NCBI GenBank assembly: GCA_021397835.1
Contig: JAJFZO010000889.1
Coordinates: forward strand, 6,572,001 to 6,636,000
Reading direction: 5' to 3'
Source of the DNA: Moringa oleifera
Lineage: Eukaryota; Streptophyta; Magnoliopsida; Brassicales; Moringaceae
DNA length: 64,000 nucleotides
Part shown: one piece after another, positions 25,625 through 37,315 of the stretch
Position numbering within the stretch: the first letter of the stretch is position 1
How the letters are laid out: every line of letters starts with the position of its first letter
Notes under the pieces: model-generated
What the model saw: the letters and a program-made list of their open reading frames with translations, nothing else
What the model was told of the DNA's origin: nothing
The model's database searches: none
Program-made: the position numbers and the translations under genes

Positions 25625-27481
25625 CTAAGCAACTTGTTTTGCAAGATCAGCAACTGCAGCTGTCTTCTTCTGGAGCTCTGTTTTATTGGCTCCCACAAGT
25701 CTGTCCAACTGCCGTCCATCCTTAAGGAAAATGATTGTTGGAGTTGCTTTGATATCCCACATAGTACTAAACTCCTGTACCCAACAAACCACCATACCCA
25801 ATCAAGGAATTGCATTAAAACTAGCTCTATAAATTCAACTGTCTGCATAATAAATTAACACATGATTCAAGTGCCCTCCTTCCACACAGTATAAATAACA
25901 CAACTGCAGTTGGCATTATGTCACAATTATATTGCTAGCTATAACAAGCTCACTGTTGCCTGGAAAGCAGGAAATGGCTTTTCACATGCTTAGTTCTGTG
26001 GCAGCGACATAGAAAATAGAGTTTGTACTTACAGCAAGCTCGTCGACATCCACTGTTACAAATATAATAGAAGGATATCTGTCAGCTAGCTCGTGGTATA
26101 CTGGTGCTATTGTTCTACAAGGACAGCACCACTGTGCACTGAAATTTGCCACAAGCTGTTGGGCAGTAATTGGAAAAACAAAAAAAATCTGATGTCAGTT
26201 CAGATGGGAGCTTGCATACCCATCTAAAACTAGGCATGCTTCTTCTACAACTTAAAACAATATAACTCCATCGACTTACAATCTTTCCATCCCTGTTTGC
26301 TTCTGACAGCATTGCTTCCCAGCTTCCAGTTTTAGTGACAAGGTGCACATTTCCGCCAGCAAGCTCTACATGATGACCCTCATCATCACCTTTATCATGC
26401 CACCAAGAGCAACCCCTGGAATACCAAATCTAAATATGCAATATTCATCAAGACATGAAGAGGTGATAATGTTTGAATTGTAAATTCTGCAGTCAGCAAG
26501 CACATGATTTACACAACAACACTATAAGGAATTTTTCATCAGATGCATAATCTACTGAACCATATCCTGACCCATGATTTCACCATTAACAGCATATTTA
26601 GAAGGAAAAACAAACCTTGATGCATACTGACACACACAAACATGTAGCCATGTACACACATTGAGAAATAAACAGATTGATATGAAACACCTTTTTGGAA
26701 TGAAGAAAAAAGAGCAAGATATCACAAAGTTGCAAAGCACAATTGGCAGGACGATGGAGATATTTGCATCTAGTGTGGCAGGTTCAGGAAAATAATCATG
26801 TTCTTCAATCCCAGAACGAATGAAAGTTTGCTGTTTTGTTTATGCTCAATCACAAGAAAACTTATTTCCCTTTTGGCTGAGGAGATGAGCTCAAGAAATC
26901 TCGCACATTAAGTAAATAACTAATTGAGGAAGTGTGGAAAGATGAACTCTGCAACTCTAGCATGCTCCAAAAGGACATATTGCTCCTTTTGCATTTATAT
27001 ATTAGGCCAGAGTTCTGTTAACAAGTTTCCTGTTTCACATCCAAACCTGATGTGAAAGAAAAAACAGAACCTTACCTCCTTTTCATAATTCAAATGATTT
27101 CCGAAGAGGAGAGAATTCTAAGAAATGCTGTATTATATTTCTGATCATCAAGTTATAAAATGTCCACAACTTTCATGATAGTAATTAATCTGGCACACCA
27201 TCATTGGAGACTTTGCAACAATGACTATGAGTTACACGAGATTAGAGGACAACATGATAAATGAGGTCCTGTTTTAGCAAATACTGCAAGTAGGGAAGCT
27301 TAACGACATTAGTTAGTAAAAAGGAGAGGGGGAGAAAGAACCAGGCCAGAAGGAATGACAGCAGACAAGTAAACCAGCTGCACACAGTCACTTATATCAA
27401 AAGCTGATAAAGGATCAATTACTGCCTGTGGCATTTTAAGAAGAGTTTCACCTTCTTGCAACAGGTCCAACAATTTCCCAT
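25625..27481 (-). CDS. Thioredoxin h9-like protein with WCCPC active site and MGNC acylation motif
   Basis: Four exons: 27481-27423, 26415-26280, 26155-26033, 25774-25625; phases agree; 155 aa. The thioredoxin fold is clear: GGNVHLVTKTGSWEAML, LVANFSAQWCCPCRTIAP, FVTVDVDELAEFSTMWDI, KATPTIIFLKDGRQ, LVGANKTELQKK. Closest in pattern to subgroup-III thioredoxins h such as Arabidopsis TRX h9 (GDD..VEFSGGNVHL). The active site is W74-C75-C76-P77-C78 instead of WCGPC. Exon 1 begins MGNCWTCCKK, a classic N-myristoylation (Gly2) plus palmitoylation (Cys4) start like TRX h9, so membrane association is likely. Exon 1 was found by phase: donor CA|GTAATT removes a stop that would otherwise follow. Its start is the least certain part. 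Function is inferred as disulfide reduction. Confidence 0.84.
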
Positions 27482-29954
27482 TTGGTCTGCACAACCAATC
27501 CAACTGATGGATTTACAGCAGGTCCCTGAAGCAAAAGGAAACTTTTCTTTTGTTATTAATGATTTGAAAAGTCAAAGAAGGTCTTCAAATCTTTTCAACT
27601 AAATAAGGTTCTTCTAAAAAGATACTCCAACAGAATTTCTAAGTTGCTGAAAAACCATGGGTTGAGGGCATGCAGGTTTACTATGGCATAATGTACTAAA
27701 TACTTCTCTTTTATCTTTCACCTGGGATATGTTGGAACCCTGATTGATAATATTCGGTTCCATTGTCGATCCAGGTAGCATGGACAGGCCAAAAGTTCAT
27801 ATTCTAAACTGGAACTGATGATTGAAACAGAAATCCATGAAAGTAGGTTGTCTCATAATGGGCGTCTATAATTTTATGTATGATCCATAAGGTTATGCCC
27901 ATAAAAATTTAGTTTTCAACATTATAACAAGTACTTCAAACATGATTTCAGACATTTTCTTTCTTGTTTCTAATTCATCAATCTCAAATTACTAGCAGGA
28001 ATACGCCAATAGCACGCATTTTTGGGACATTTGCAGTGGTAAGATGGGAGCGATGAAGGAAAAAGAGGATTGAAAATTAATAACATGGCAATTAAAAGAA
28101 AATGACAAATTACTTGTGGTTAAGGAAAGTAAGATTACCTTTGAATGCTGTGAATTTTACATGTTGGGTAATCCTCCATTTCAACAGCAAACATATGATT
28201 AAAACCCTTTTCCCCAAAGGAAAAGAAACCTGGAGACGGTGGATACAGGGAATTAAACAATGGGACAAGGAGAGAAACGGAAGTAGCAATGCGCGTAGGA
28301 TGTAAGAATAGATGGTCATCTGTCATGTTCTCTTTAAGAGAACCATGTCCTTGGGGTTGGGGGTTGTAACCTTAACCAACTACTAAATTTGGCTTGTAAA
28401 GGCGAAAGAGCCCTTGTAGGTAACCTTGGCTGCTTCCTTTACATCTGGCATTTTTTAAAAAAATTTTTGGTCATATTATTACCCTTAATCAAAGAAATGC
28501 AAGAGCTGAAAGTTAAACTTGACCAGCTCGTCCTGTAATCTGACTACCTGAAGGTCGCTTACTCATTGGGAACATCGATCTCAAGTCTCTGTCATCCAAT
28601 CTCTAGCTAAAATTTTCTTGCGTTCTTAGTCCATAGTAGAATAATTAGTCATGATTCCTGTTTAGACTTCATAATCAAACATCAAACTTACACCATGTTC
28701 TCCACCAAAAGATCTTGCCTAAACTAAGATGGTGAGGTTCATTTTTCCCAGGCTTTTTGTGGGAAATTGTGTCTGTGTCTGAGAGAGAGAGTGAGAGACA
28801 GAGACAGAGACAGAGGGAGATATCCTCTTTAACAAATTGCCATTCCTCTATAAAGGCCATTGCAGGGGATAGAGGCTGGGCAATCCACTCCAGGTTTTGA
28901 GCAAGGTTGCCAGTGAGACAAAACCATAATGTGGCAGACATTACCCACCACTCATAATTCTTGGCCCTAGCCAGGCTTAGTGAAGATCTATGGAAGCTCA
29001 TCAAGTCATTCCCCTGTTCATATCCAGTCATGGTAGTGACAACATGCAAAAATCAATGGAAGCTCATCCCTGTTTATAGCGCTGTGATGCAATAGAGACA
29101 TGCACCACCACTGCCTTACATTCAGCTATTAGCCCTTCACACATTCAGGTCTTCAAAATTTGCAGAGCCAAAGAGGCATGCATAATATTCTTTCGATTTC
29201 TAATATTTTCTATTACATTCCTTAAAAACATGATTAACAGGTTGATTTCAATTATTAAATTGACTTTGATCATTTTCGATAATTTATATACATTTTTCTC
29301 ATTAGAAAAGCAATAGTAACAATTGCTAAATTTCAAAAATATTTTATTTGTTTTATTGCACTGTTCTTTACTACAATGTTAATGTTTTCAACACTATATG
29401 TTAGATTTATCATATTCCACAGATGCAAAGTTTATACTCTTACAATCAAAATATGTCAGGGTAAATTTTAAAGAGATTTCTACAAGTTATCATTTGCAGA
29501 GAGCTTCTCATCTGTGGCAGCTGATAGGGAGAGTATATTTGCCTTCCAGCATAAGCATTTTAAGTATTAAGGAGTTTCACGTATGATATTTATGATTCTT
29601 CAACCAAGTGATATCACTCTTTGCATATTTTAAGTTCTACAGGAACCTGCCAGAATAGATCATAAGATAATGTACACAATCACATGCAATACTCAAACAA
29701 TGGTAAACCTCAAGTCTAATGCAATACTCATATTAGCATCACAAGCAAACCTTGTAAATTTCAAATCTTATACATATTCTAAGCCCCTATTCAACTCCAT
29801 TTATTAACAGATTGTTGAAACCCCAAAAATTTCTTCAAATGACTCTTGTTGAAAGGGAAACACAAAGGAATTGAATGCAGAAAACAAATGTTAGAAACAA
29901 TCATCATGTACCTTAAAAGCAACAAAAAAACGATTCAAGGCAGAGAACAAAATC
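27482..29954. other. Intergenic between the thioredoxin h gene and the 30-32 kb membrane-protein gene
   Basis: The first few hundred bases are the leader and promoter side of the minus-strand thioredoxin gene; a leader acceptor TTGCTTCAG lies near 27530. A purine tract of GAGA and CAGAGA units occurs around 28778-28817. The minus-strand open frame 28675-29049 spans that repeat and has no recognisable domain. About 29,150-29,420 is very AT-rich. Confidence 0.4.
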
Positions 29955-32342
29955 TTAAGAAGTGCCACCTTTTTCAAACTTCTCTATTTCTTCATGATGT
30001 TTTCTTTCTGCCTCCTTAAGTTCTCTTTCAGCATCCTCCTCTTCTTCAATTCTGTCAAGATCATCAAATTCCTTAATTGCGGCCATTGCCTTCACAACAG
30101 GATCTCTTAGCTCAGATATCAGTCCACCGCCAATTCTATACTCTTCTTCATCCCCGATCAGGAATAATTGCTGGTCAGGGCCAGATGTCATAGGAATATC
30201 AACTGCCAGCAGCTTCATATCATACTGCAAGCAAATATCACGCAAGAGAACTGTAATCAACACAATCGTCATGCTGCTCACAAATGTAATAGGCAATTCA
30301 TTTAGTAATCAATATGCTCCACCATATGGAAACAGATAAACTTCACAGAGAAAGTTTTGGCGGGTTACTCCTAAACAAAGCATCCTTGCACCCGCATTGC
30401 TCAGAACAAAGCAGGACAAAATTTTGGTTTTTCTACACATGTTCACATTAGACGTCAATGAAAAACAAGATATGTGACTTCCCATCATTTTCTAGTCATT
30501 TCAATGATGTTAGTATCAGAAAGAAGAACCAGAATAGAACATTCAACTGCCTCATTGGATGAGAACGATCAAAAAGAGAAGAGGGTCAAGTCATAAGTCC
30601 AGAAGGAATGTATAGAAGCAAACCTGGCCCTTTTTATTCTTGACTTCCACACTGACTAGGCCCTTTCTTTCAGACCCTCGAATGGGGAAAATGAGAAAAC
30701 ATCGCTTGCTCCTAATACTTGGCCTGAAATTCTTCAAAGTTAGCCCGCCTCCTGACATAACGTAGGCTCTTAAATCTGTTCCTGACAGAGGAGCACCCAT
30801 GACTTCAAGAATGCCAGCAGCAGTATTAAGCCTTCTCATCGCCATTCTATAAACTTTATCAGGATTGATTGTAAATCTTGAGCGCATGTACAAGCCCTTG
30901 TTTTTTTTTTTAAAAAAAAAAGCAACACACAAATAAATAATGACTCTCCACAAAGAATGCCAACAATAATGGATTCAAAGAAACTGATCAAGATAGTAAC
31001 AAATTCACATCCTAGATAACAAGGCTGGAATCTGGGATTCAAGTCGAGATGTCGGCAGAGATGGCAATTGAACAAATCCAGCTCTTTGCATTATGTTTTG
31101 TTTACCTAAAGATAGAGTCTCTTCACCAGACATATCAGGTGACAAAGAGGAAAATATTGCAGAATCATGCTGCTACTTTCAGACCAGCACAACAGCATGT
31201 AATGGGTCTCACACCTATTGACGCACCAAATGACAATCAGCAATGTCAGAGGCCTGTGACTGTTGCTAACATACATTAAATGGAAGAAGCAGTTCCTTGT
31301 TAGACAAAACAACTTTCATTTCATCAAACTACAAGAGATAGCAATATCAAAAGAGTATGCAAAAGGAGCCAAATCCATCACTATGTTCTAAGGTAGCTAA
31401 GCTAGGTGAAATATGATGCTGCAAGGGAGCAGACCCAAGCAACAGAACTTGGAGCTAAACTGCATGGGAGAGTCTACCATTGGAAAGAAACACAAGGCAA
31501 TTCTTCTAGGTTAGTTTATGTCTTCACAAATACATAGCAGGGTGATATGACAGTTTAATATAGAGGTTTTATCATAAGGCACACCTATAGAGGAACTCAG
31601 TTAACATGGGTTAATCACATCAATTGACAAGTCAAATGAAAGCAGTAACCGGCAAGATAGTAAAGAATCTAGGACAGTTGAGAGAGGAACTTACAGCAAA
31701 AGCAACAATAGCTGAGGAAAGCGCCAGAAATCCGTACTTGGCCATGCCCTCAGAGAGTCCAATGAAAGTGTTTGCAATCCCAAACATAACCCTCCATAGT
31801 AAAGTACACACTACAACTGCTCCAGCTCCAAGCAGGACCATGTAATTCCTTTTGCAAAATGCATCAATTTGCAACCCAATGGCCTCACGATACCGCCCGA
31901 AAGCTGCGGTGACGGCTTTGACTGGCTTATCAAGAAGCCCTTTTGAGAAATTTCCAGTGATTTTCTGACCAAAACTTGAGCTCTTGAAGGAAAACAACCT
32001 GAGCCCAGATGAGGAATTTGCTTGGGCCTTAGCCAACACCAAGCCCCTAGCAGGGAGCTTAGAGTGAAGGATCATTCGAGGATTGTGTCCCAGGCAAGAT
32101 GAAATTTGGGATAACCCAACATTTGCGGAAGTGGGTTTTGCAGAAGAGTGGTGGAAATGAAGCTTGGAGTGGAACTGCGAGAACCAATTTGAGGGCAAAA
32201 GCGAAGACGAAGAAGATGAAAGGGGACTGCGAAACATAGAGAAAGCCACGGGAGAGGAGGGTTTTGTCTTGGTTGAGGGGTTGATTCGACTGTACTGCAG
32301 CCTAAGAAGACCCTGAATGACTCTTGGTGAGGGTTTTGACAT
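29955..32342 (-). CDS. Organelle-targeted membrane protein, Tim21/Coa1-like architecture (tentative)
   Basis: Three exons: 32342-31695, 30896-30624, 30224-29955; phase 0 throughout; 396 aa. Residues 1 to about 60 are rich in Ser, Arg and Lys and almost lack acids (MSKPSPRVIQGLLRLQYSR), like a mitochondrial or plastid presequence. Two hydrophobic segments follow (about 168-187 and 203-220). A soluble domain then contains INPDKVYRMAMRRLN, VMGAPLSGTDLRAYVMSGGG, FLIFPIRGSERKGLVSVEV and YDMKLLAVDIP. The tail is a charged helix (DRIEEEEDAERELKEAERK). The presequence, membrane anchor and small alpha/beta domain recall Tim21/Coa1-type inner-membrane proteins, but I do not recognise the exact family. 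Exon 2's acceptor (AACAAG) follows adjoining T- and A-tracts. The gene is real; the function is open. Confidence 0.8.
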
Positions 32343-34190
32343 TTTCCGGCTTCTAACTGAAAATATGGTTGGACTTAAAATACAGCGAAGAAGCCCAGAA
32401 GTAGCATAGCACTTGTTGGATTTTGGGGATCAAAGATACAGCAGCATCAGTAAATATGAGGAACGGTACGCGTATGATTCGTGAAGTACAAAATAACCTG
32501 TCTTTAGAGGATACAGTTAGCTGTGCGTTTAAGAAATCTAAATAGGCGGTGGATCGATCTTCATTCTGATTCAAGCATCATATAATCGTATTGTTTTTCG
32601 CAGAACAGAGCAAGGTTACTCGGGAGCTCTCGAAGGGGGAAGGGGAACACCATCTTTGGCTTATTTGTTTTCCTGTAAGATTCTATTCCATCTAAGAGGT
32701 CCGACCGGGTCGGATCTTTACGAATTAATTCCCCGTTCTTTTGCCCGTGTAAATTTATACAAGAATACCTCTTTTCCGGGTACATTTTCCTGAACAAAAA
32801 AAAAAAAAAAAAAAACCTTCGCTTACCTACAATTCTCTTGCATTTTGAATGTCCCAAACCAAAAATAAAATTGAGATTAAACAAATTAAATTTAAAATTT
32901 TTTAATTAATTTTAAAATTTTAAATCAATTCGATTTACTTCATAATTGATCTTGAGAACTCTCAAATTTAAGAAAATATATTGAGAAAAAAGCATGTGAA
33001 ATTATAAATATACATTAAGTCAAAGAAAAAAATCAAAATCATATAATAACTAAGTAGTTCATGTATTATTGTATTATTTTTAATAAATTTTTTTTTTCAT
33101 GAATGCTAAAAGCGCTATTAGATTTAATAGTTTTGTTGTGCTTTAAGAATGTTTAAGAATTGAGAATTGAAAATTAAAAATAGTGAAAGAATACATTTAT
33201 GTTATAAACATATGTTAATACCGTATTATTAATAATTTTACTATAGACAATGGTATGATAATTATAATTGTAATAAAATAATGATAATCAAATTACTAAT
33301 GGTATAAGATATTTTGATATTATGAATATGACTTAACAATCACATTTGAAATTTCATTAGTTTTTGTTTTTCTTATCTAAGATTAATTATGTGATATTAT
33401 TAATAGTTTGTCTAAAATTAATTGTATTGTAATAGTATCATATTAATTCGTATGTTACAAATATATATACGCACACATATTTATTTGCCGCAAGCTTTAG
33501 TGACAGTAGCTTCCACCAGCACCGCCTCACCCAAGCCCTTTCCTTTGGTTAGAAAGATAAGGTCGAAGAAGTTCGATGGTGAAGGCATGTCCCAGATTTT
33601 AGCTTCCAACTCAGACAATACGATGCGTTAGGTTGAACGTATGAAGCTTGCTTCAAAAATAACACAGCTTGGAGAGCCGGGTTGTACCATCTGAGATTAA
33701 AAACAACTTAAACAGAACACGCTTTTCAAAGAACATTCATGTCCTTGTCCTCCAATTACCATCACTTGTTCAGATTGCAGCTGCTTTTTTTCCATAGAAA
33801 CTCTTCGCTTGCTCGAAATCATCATTCCAAAAGCTTCTTTTTTTTGCTCCTCCTGTAATAGTTTTCAAAAGACGTCATTCGCTCTATAATGGATGCATGC
33901 AACGCCATCGGATCTTTGTTGTTCTATTTGTTATGCAAAAAGAAAAGAAAGTCCAATCGTTACATTGAGGCACCCGCCAATCCGATCCGACGTATATCAG
34001 AAGATATCACCAAAACAGAGGCAAATGACTTCCACTCAGATCTTGCGGTAAATTCAACATTGGCGACCATGACATCGTCTCGGGGAACAGATAAAACCGA
34101 ATTCAGAATTATTTGATCTCGGTACTAAAATCATTATGAGCCGAAACGAAAGATCATTCTGGTAGTTGGGTAAAACGGTGTCGTTAGAGT

Positions 34191-34226
<36 letters not shown>

Positions 34227-34366
34227 AACGTTACGACTGCTCTATTTGCCACGTTTCGGGAGAAGACTTCCTTCTCTCCTTCTCTTCATTTGGAGAGCTG
34301 GCTCCCTGGCTTGTCTGCCTGAGCAACATAAGCATAACATAACACAGCATAGCAAAGAGGAGAAGA
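32343..34366. other. Divergent intergenic region between the membrane-protein gene and GLX2-2
   Basis: 32,343-32,870 is the promoter and leader side of the minus-strand gene. About 32,870-33,470 is extremely AT-rich. Open frames at 33422-33631 and 33889-34116 (+) have no recognisable domain. The last 200 bases hold a CT tract and the GLX2-2 leader. Confidence 0.45.
34192..34224. repeat. (CT)n tract in the GLX2-2 5' leader or promoter
   Basis: About 16 uninterrupted CT units lie 143 bases upstream of the GLX2-2 start codon. Pyrimidine tracts like this are common at plant transcription starts. Confidence 0.9.
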
Positions 34367-37315
34367 ATGAAAATTTTCAATGTCCCTTGCTTGCAAGACA
34401 ATTACGCGTACCTGTAACTCCCTTCTCTTTAAAACTCTGATCAATCTTACCACTATTACCTCTTTTGTGGGTTTAGGGATTTCTAATTTGTATCTTCTAA
34501 CAAAAAATTAGGATAATCGACGAGAGCACCAACGAAGCCGCGGTCGTCGATCCAGTAGAACCGGATAAGGTTGTGGAAGCTGCCAAACAGCTTGGTCTCC
34601 AAATCAAGCTTGTTCTCACTACACATCATCACTGGTGTGAACTTCGCGCGCCTAACTCGCTTCTTTGATGTTATTAGCTTTTAAATTCCTTTCTTTTTCT
34701 TTGGTTTCACTTCTCCCTTTTCAACTCGCATAATTTAAGTGTTTTTGATGGCTAATTGTTAGTTCATGTCATACCTCTCCTTGACGGCACGCATATCAAT
34801 TATCTCTTGCAGTTACATCTGTGTCTGTAAAGCCTTTCAACCAGTCTTATTAATGCTCTTTAACTTCTCCAAATCACTTGCTTTTGTGTTAATTACCTTT
34901 CTACCAAAGGCTACATTCTTGATGTTTGTATCAGGTATTGTTAATAAATGTTTCTTCGAGGCATTTGTGTTAATTACCTCTAGTGTTTCGCTAAACAATG
35001 AGAGATTTCTCACCTGTGATAGGGATCATGCTGGCGGCAATGATACCATAAAGCAGCTGGTGCCTGGGATCCAAGTGTGTGGTGGTTCTCTTGATAATGT
35101 GAGGGGTTGTACTACTAAACTTGATAATGGTGATCAGCTGTCTCTTGGAGCTGAAGTCAACATATTGTCTCTTCATACACCTTGGTATGTCATCTTACTT
35201 CTTTGAAAATTTAGGAAGCTATAGTGATAATGATGCCGCATTTTCTGGTCTCACAAAATTCACTTCTCTTTGTATGTGAGATGTAATGTTTCCATCTAGC
35301 CAACGGATGGTGTTTTCACTTGCTGTTACATCACAGGAGATAATAGACAACCATTAAAGAAAAATGTGTGATTTTGGTTCTCATTCTTTCTTCAGGTCAA
35401 CAACAAGAACTAAACCATGCTCTAAACTTCACCCCTCTTTATTAATCTTTTATGATAATTACCCCTCTATGCAATATGCCTACGGGTCTTTAACCATACT
35501 GCTGGGTGAATGTCTTGATTTCCTTTTCTTAGACTGTACCTCACCTTTTCTTGTCTATTTTCTTTCTATCTGTTAACTATCTTTTTTTTTTTTTGGGTTT
35601 CCATTAGCCACACGAAAGGTCACATAAGTTACTATGTGACTGGCAAAGAGGGAGAGGACCCGGCCGTCTTCACCGGAGACACCTTGGTAAGCTGAGAGGA
35701 GGATATTGTCTTCTTTTTCTCTGCCTTCACCTAGATGTAATCAAGGTTAGCTGTAGGACTACAGGACATAAAGTTCTCTACTCAACTTAACCGAATAGGA
35801 AAAACTTGCATGCAAATTTTCTTTATTTCTTTGGTTAAGACGATCAGTGGCTCAAAACTCATTGAGAAATGCAAAGCATTTTCGTTCTTGTTAAAGAAAG
35901 AGCCTAAAATGGGGTGCTCTAAATTTCTCAGAGCCCAGGGGAAATCATAGATTGTTCTTACACTATGAAGCTGTTTTGTCATCAGTGGTTATGAATTATA
36001 AAACATTTTTAGCCCTTTTGAAGTTTAGACTACAGAGTTATACATTGATATTCTGTGTTTTGTAATAAAGTTTTGTTTCCTCTGCAGTACTTATACGACC
36101 GAAACAAAAAATTATACAGGTTTTTTCTGTCTGCAGTTCATTGCTGGCTGCGGAAAGTTTTTTGAAGGGACAGCAGAGCAGATGTATCAATCGCTGTGTG
36201 TCACGCTGGGTTCATTGCCGAAGCCTACTCAAGTCTACTGTGGCCATGAGGTAAGAAATAGCTTATGATCTTTTCTTACGATTACCTTGAGTATAGTTAT
36301 ATTTTAAAATTCTGATCCCCTGTTGGATGAGATGGGATTGCTTGTGCATCCATTATCTTAGTTATGCTTCGACTCTGATTGTTATTTGAAATATATTAAC
36401 ATTCATTCTTATAAAATGTTTTTTTTGTACCATTTCTATGAAATGATGGAGATGTTATGTGGTAAGCACATCCAAAGGGACATATCAAACATGCTCATAT
36501 TTCTTTATCTTTAACTGCTTACCTCACAAGTCACCAGTTGGCAGGCACTCTTTGCATTTATTTATTTTTATCAGACTCTAGTGGAAAGAAGTTTGGAGGT
36601 TCCACTGATAAAGGTTGATGTTAGTTGCATTATCTCTTAGAAAGGCCTATTTCAACCTTCAAGTTCTCTGGCAGTAATTCATTTTTTAGTTCCCTTGGGG
36701 ATTAACTCTTTTGTAGCTAGTATTTCTGTTCTGCATAATATTTGAACCACTAACTATCCTGACTTCCTAACAAGTCCATTGGACATGAAAGTTCTTTAGA
36801 TTTGTAAAAGAGTAAGCTGAGATTTTTGTTCACTAACTATTCTATGATGGGATGTCCCTTCTTTGTTCTGGGGCGAAACAATGGATTTATGATTTTCCAG
36901 TACACTCTGAAGAATTTGCAATTTGCTCTGACAATCGAGCCAAACAATGCGAGGGTACATCAGAAGTTATCATGGGCTCAACAACAGCGGGAAGCAGGCC
37001 TGCCCACGGTTCCCTCAACCATTAAGGATGAGATGGAGACAAACCCGTTTATGCGGGTCGATCAACCTGAGCTGCAGGTTATTCTTTTTTGCACTTCTTT
37101 TCCCATAAGAGATACCTTTTTAGTCTTTATTTGGTTTACTCTAGACATAGATCTCTTGGAGGTTGGCCAGGCAGCCTCGTCATGGTATTAGTATTTTGAG
37201 TCATTATAAGATCAAGCTTTTCTTTCATTTGAATTCACAGGAGAAGCTTGGCTGCCATTCCCCTGTTGAAGCCCTGAGGATAATACGGCGCTTGAAGGAC
37301 AACTGGAGGGGCTAA
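34367..37315 (+). CDS. GLX2-2: Cytosolic glyoxalase II (hydroxyacylglutathione hydrolase)
   Basis: Seven exons: 34367-34413, 34512-34634, 35023-35184, 35608-35686, 36137-36250, 36901-37077, 37241-37315; phases agree; 258 aa, the length I recall for plant cytosolic GLX2-2. The start [17 protein letters not shown] has no transit peptide. Metal ligands appear as THHHWDH (H54, H56, D58, H59), then [31 protein letters not shown] and the late [15 protein letters not shown]. The end carries the substrate-binding region ([28 protein letters not shown]). It hydrolyses S-D-lactoylglutathione to D-lactate and glutathione, the second step of methylglyoxal detoxification. All binuclear-centre residues are present, so it should be active. 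Confidence 0.96.

Noticed and set aside
27076..27086. Alternative first exon for the thioredoxin h gene (ATGAAAAGGAG|GTAAGG)
   Set aside because: The phase fits and the donor is good, but the exon at 27423-27481 also fits phase and supplies the MGNC acylation start typical of TRX h9. Kept as second choice.
28675..29049. 124-codon minus-strand ORF
   Set aside because: Spans a GAGA-type simple repeat that produces the SLSLS/LCLCL run; no domain.
33422..34116. Two short + strand ORFs upstream of GLX2-2
   Set aside because: No domain and no way to join them to the complete GLX2-2 gene; likely non-coding.
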